The position numbers and the translations under genes are program-made. DNA of 64,000 bases from Bacteroidota bacterium. GTDB lineage: Bacteria; Bacteroidota; Bacteroidia; Bacteroidales; F082. The stretch's first letter is position 1; each line of letters begins with the position of its first letter. The notes below the pieces were generated by a model. It had not been told where the DNA came from. It worked only from the letters and a program-made list of their open reading frames with translations, and ran no database searches. The stretch is from assembly GCA_018830105.1 (NCBI GenBank), contig JAHJTC010000004.1, positions 434,001 through 498,000 on the forward strand, given 5' to 3'. Shown in pieces: positions 63,563 through 64,000 of this stretch.

Positions 63563-64000
63563 CTAATTCCGTCTGCCTTTGAATTTTCCGCGGTGGCTTT
63601 TGTCACGGCTGAATCGTGGTTTCTGAGCACGAACCTGATATTCGGGGCCTTCGCCAAGTTCTGCAGGCAGCGGCAGTTTGCGGATTGTATCACCGATAAA
63701 CTGTTCTATCCGATTAAATTTATAACTCTCGTCTTCGCTGATAAGTGTTATGGCTACGCCGGTTTTTTCGGCACGGGCTGTGCGTCCTACGCGATGAACA
63801 TAATCTTCTGCATCGCCCGGAACATTGTAATTGATTACCAAACTTATATCATCAATGTCTATTCCTCTGGAGACAATATCTGTTGCAACAAGAATCTGGA
63901 TGCTCCTGTTTTTAAAAGCGCGCAAAACCTCTCCCCTTTCTGCCTGACTCAAATCGCTGTGGATAGCTTTGGCATTGAGTTTTTGCTTGATGAGGTGCTG
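63563..64000 (-). CDS. DEAD-box RNA helicase, C-terminal part (runs off right edge)
   Basis: The frame is open from 64000 down to a stop at 63563, giving 145 residues of the C-terminal RecA-like domain. Motif V (VATDIVSRGID) and motif VI (YVHRVGRTARA) are intact, followed by a short basic tail (KPRFSRDKSHRGKFKGRRN) of the kind that binds RNA in RhlE-type helicases. The N-terminal DEAD-box domain lies beyond the window. It converges on the inositol-phosphatase gene. Confidence 0.92.
   Translation of the reverse strand, partial: QHLIKQKLNAKAIHSDLSQAERGEVLRAFKNRSIQILVATDIVSRGIDIDDISLVINYNVPGDAEDYVHRVGRTARAEKTGVAITLISEDESYKFNRIEQFIGDTIRKLPLPAELGEGPEYQVRAQKPRFSRDKSHRGKFKGRRN

Overview
The window comes from a member of the Bacteroidota, most likely an anaerobic or facultative Bacteroidia-type bacterium. 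The evidence is a SusC/SusD pair, a hybrid two-component regulator, four secreted proteins with type IX secretion (T9SS) C-terminal sorting domains, lipoproteins with short lipoboxes, and repeated TAnnTTTG promoter elements in front of genes. DNA is moderately AT-rich. No rRNA, tRNA, CRISPR array, complete insertion sequence or phage gene was seen. The window looks like ordinary chromosome carrying accessory metabolic clusters.

Region 1 (0.1-11.3 kb) is mixed housekeeping: a small Asp-rich protein, a glycosyltransferase, an arginase/agmatinase-family ureohydrolase, a WalJ/YycJ-like metallo-hydrolase, a T9SS-exported beta-propeller protein, a DUF4153/DUF4173-like membrane protein, an SDR-type dehydrogenase, an esterase gene interrupted by an in-frame TAA, and a CYTH-domain protein. 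Region 2 (11.4-19.5 kb) is one 2702-codon gene for a giant secreted protein containing a tandem repeat of about 1.63 kb.

Region 3 (19.6-38.8 kb) is a polysaccharide utilization locus. It holds a SusR-type hybrid regulator, a large T9SS-secreted protein, a GH130 phosphorylase/hydrolase, an MFS importer, a lipoprotein, SusC, SusD, a LamG lipoprotein and a GH13 alpha-glucosidase/amylase-family enzyme. The large secreted protein and the lipoprotein share a domain of about 530 residues that I cannot assign to a characterised glycoside hydrolase family. They are the best candidates here for an undescribed enzyme activity.

Region 4 (39.3-46.7 kb) has an outer-membrane barrel/LRR fusion gene and then a six-gene operon for a cytoplasmic NAD-reducing [NiFe] hydrogenase of the group 3d (Hox) type: hoxF, hoxU, hoxY, hoxH, a maturation protease and a dihydroorotate-dehydrogenase-like flavoprotein. 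Its promoter is framed by a perfect 7-bp inverted repeat. The maturation genes hypC and hypD lie 13 kb away (59.2-60.5 kb); hypA, hypB, hypE and hypF are outside the window.

Region 5 (47.1-64 kb) contains an ABC-F ATPase with a degenerate second site, small coiled-coil proteins, an encapsulated-ferritin-like protein without an encapsulin, a KamA-like radical SAM enzyme paired with a diflavin reductase, an MFS exporter behind a strong palindromic operator, an M6-type secreted protease, hypCD, a DMT transporter, lgt, an inositol-phosphatase gene and the 3' part of a DEAD-box helicase gene that runs off the right edge.
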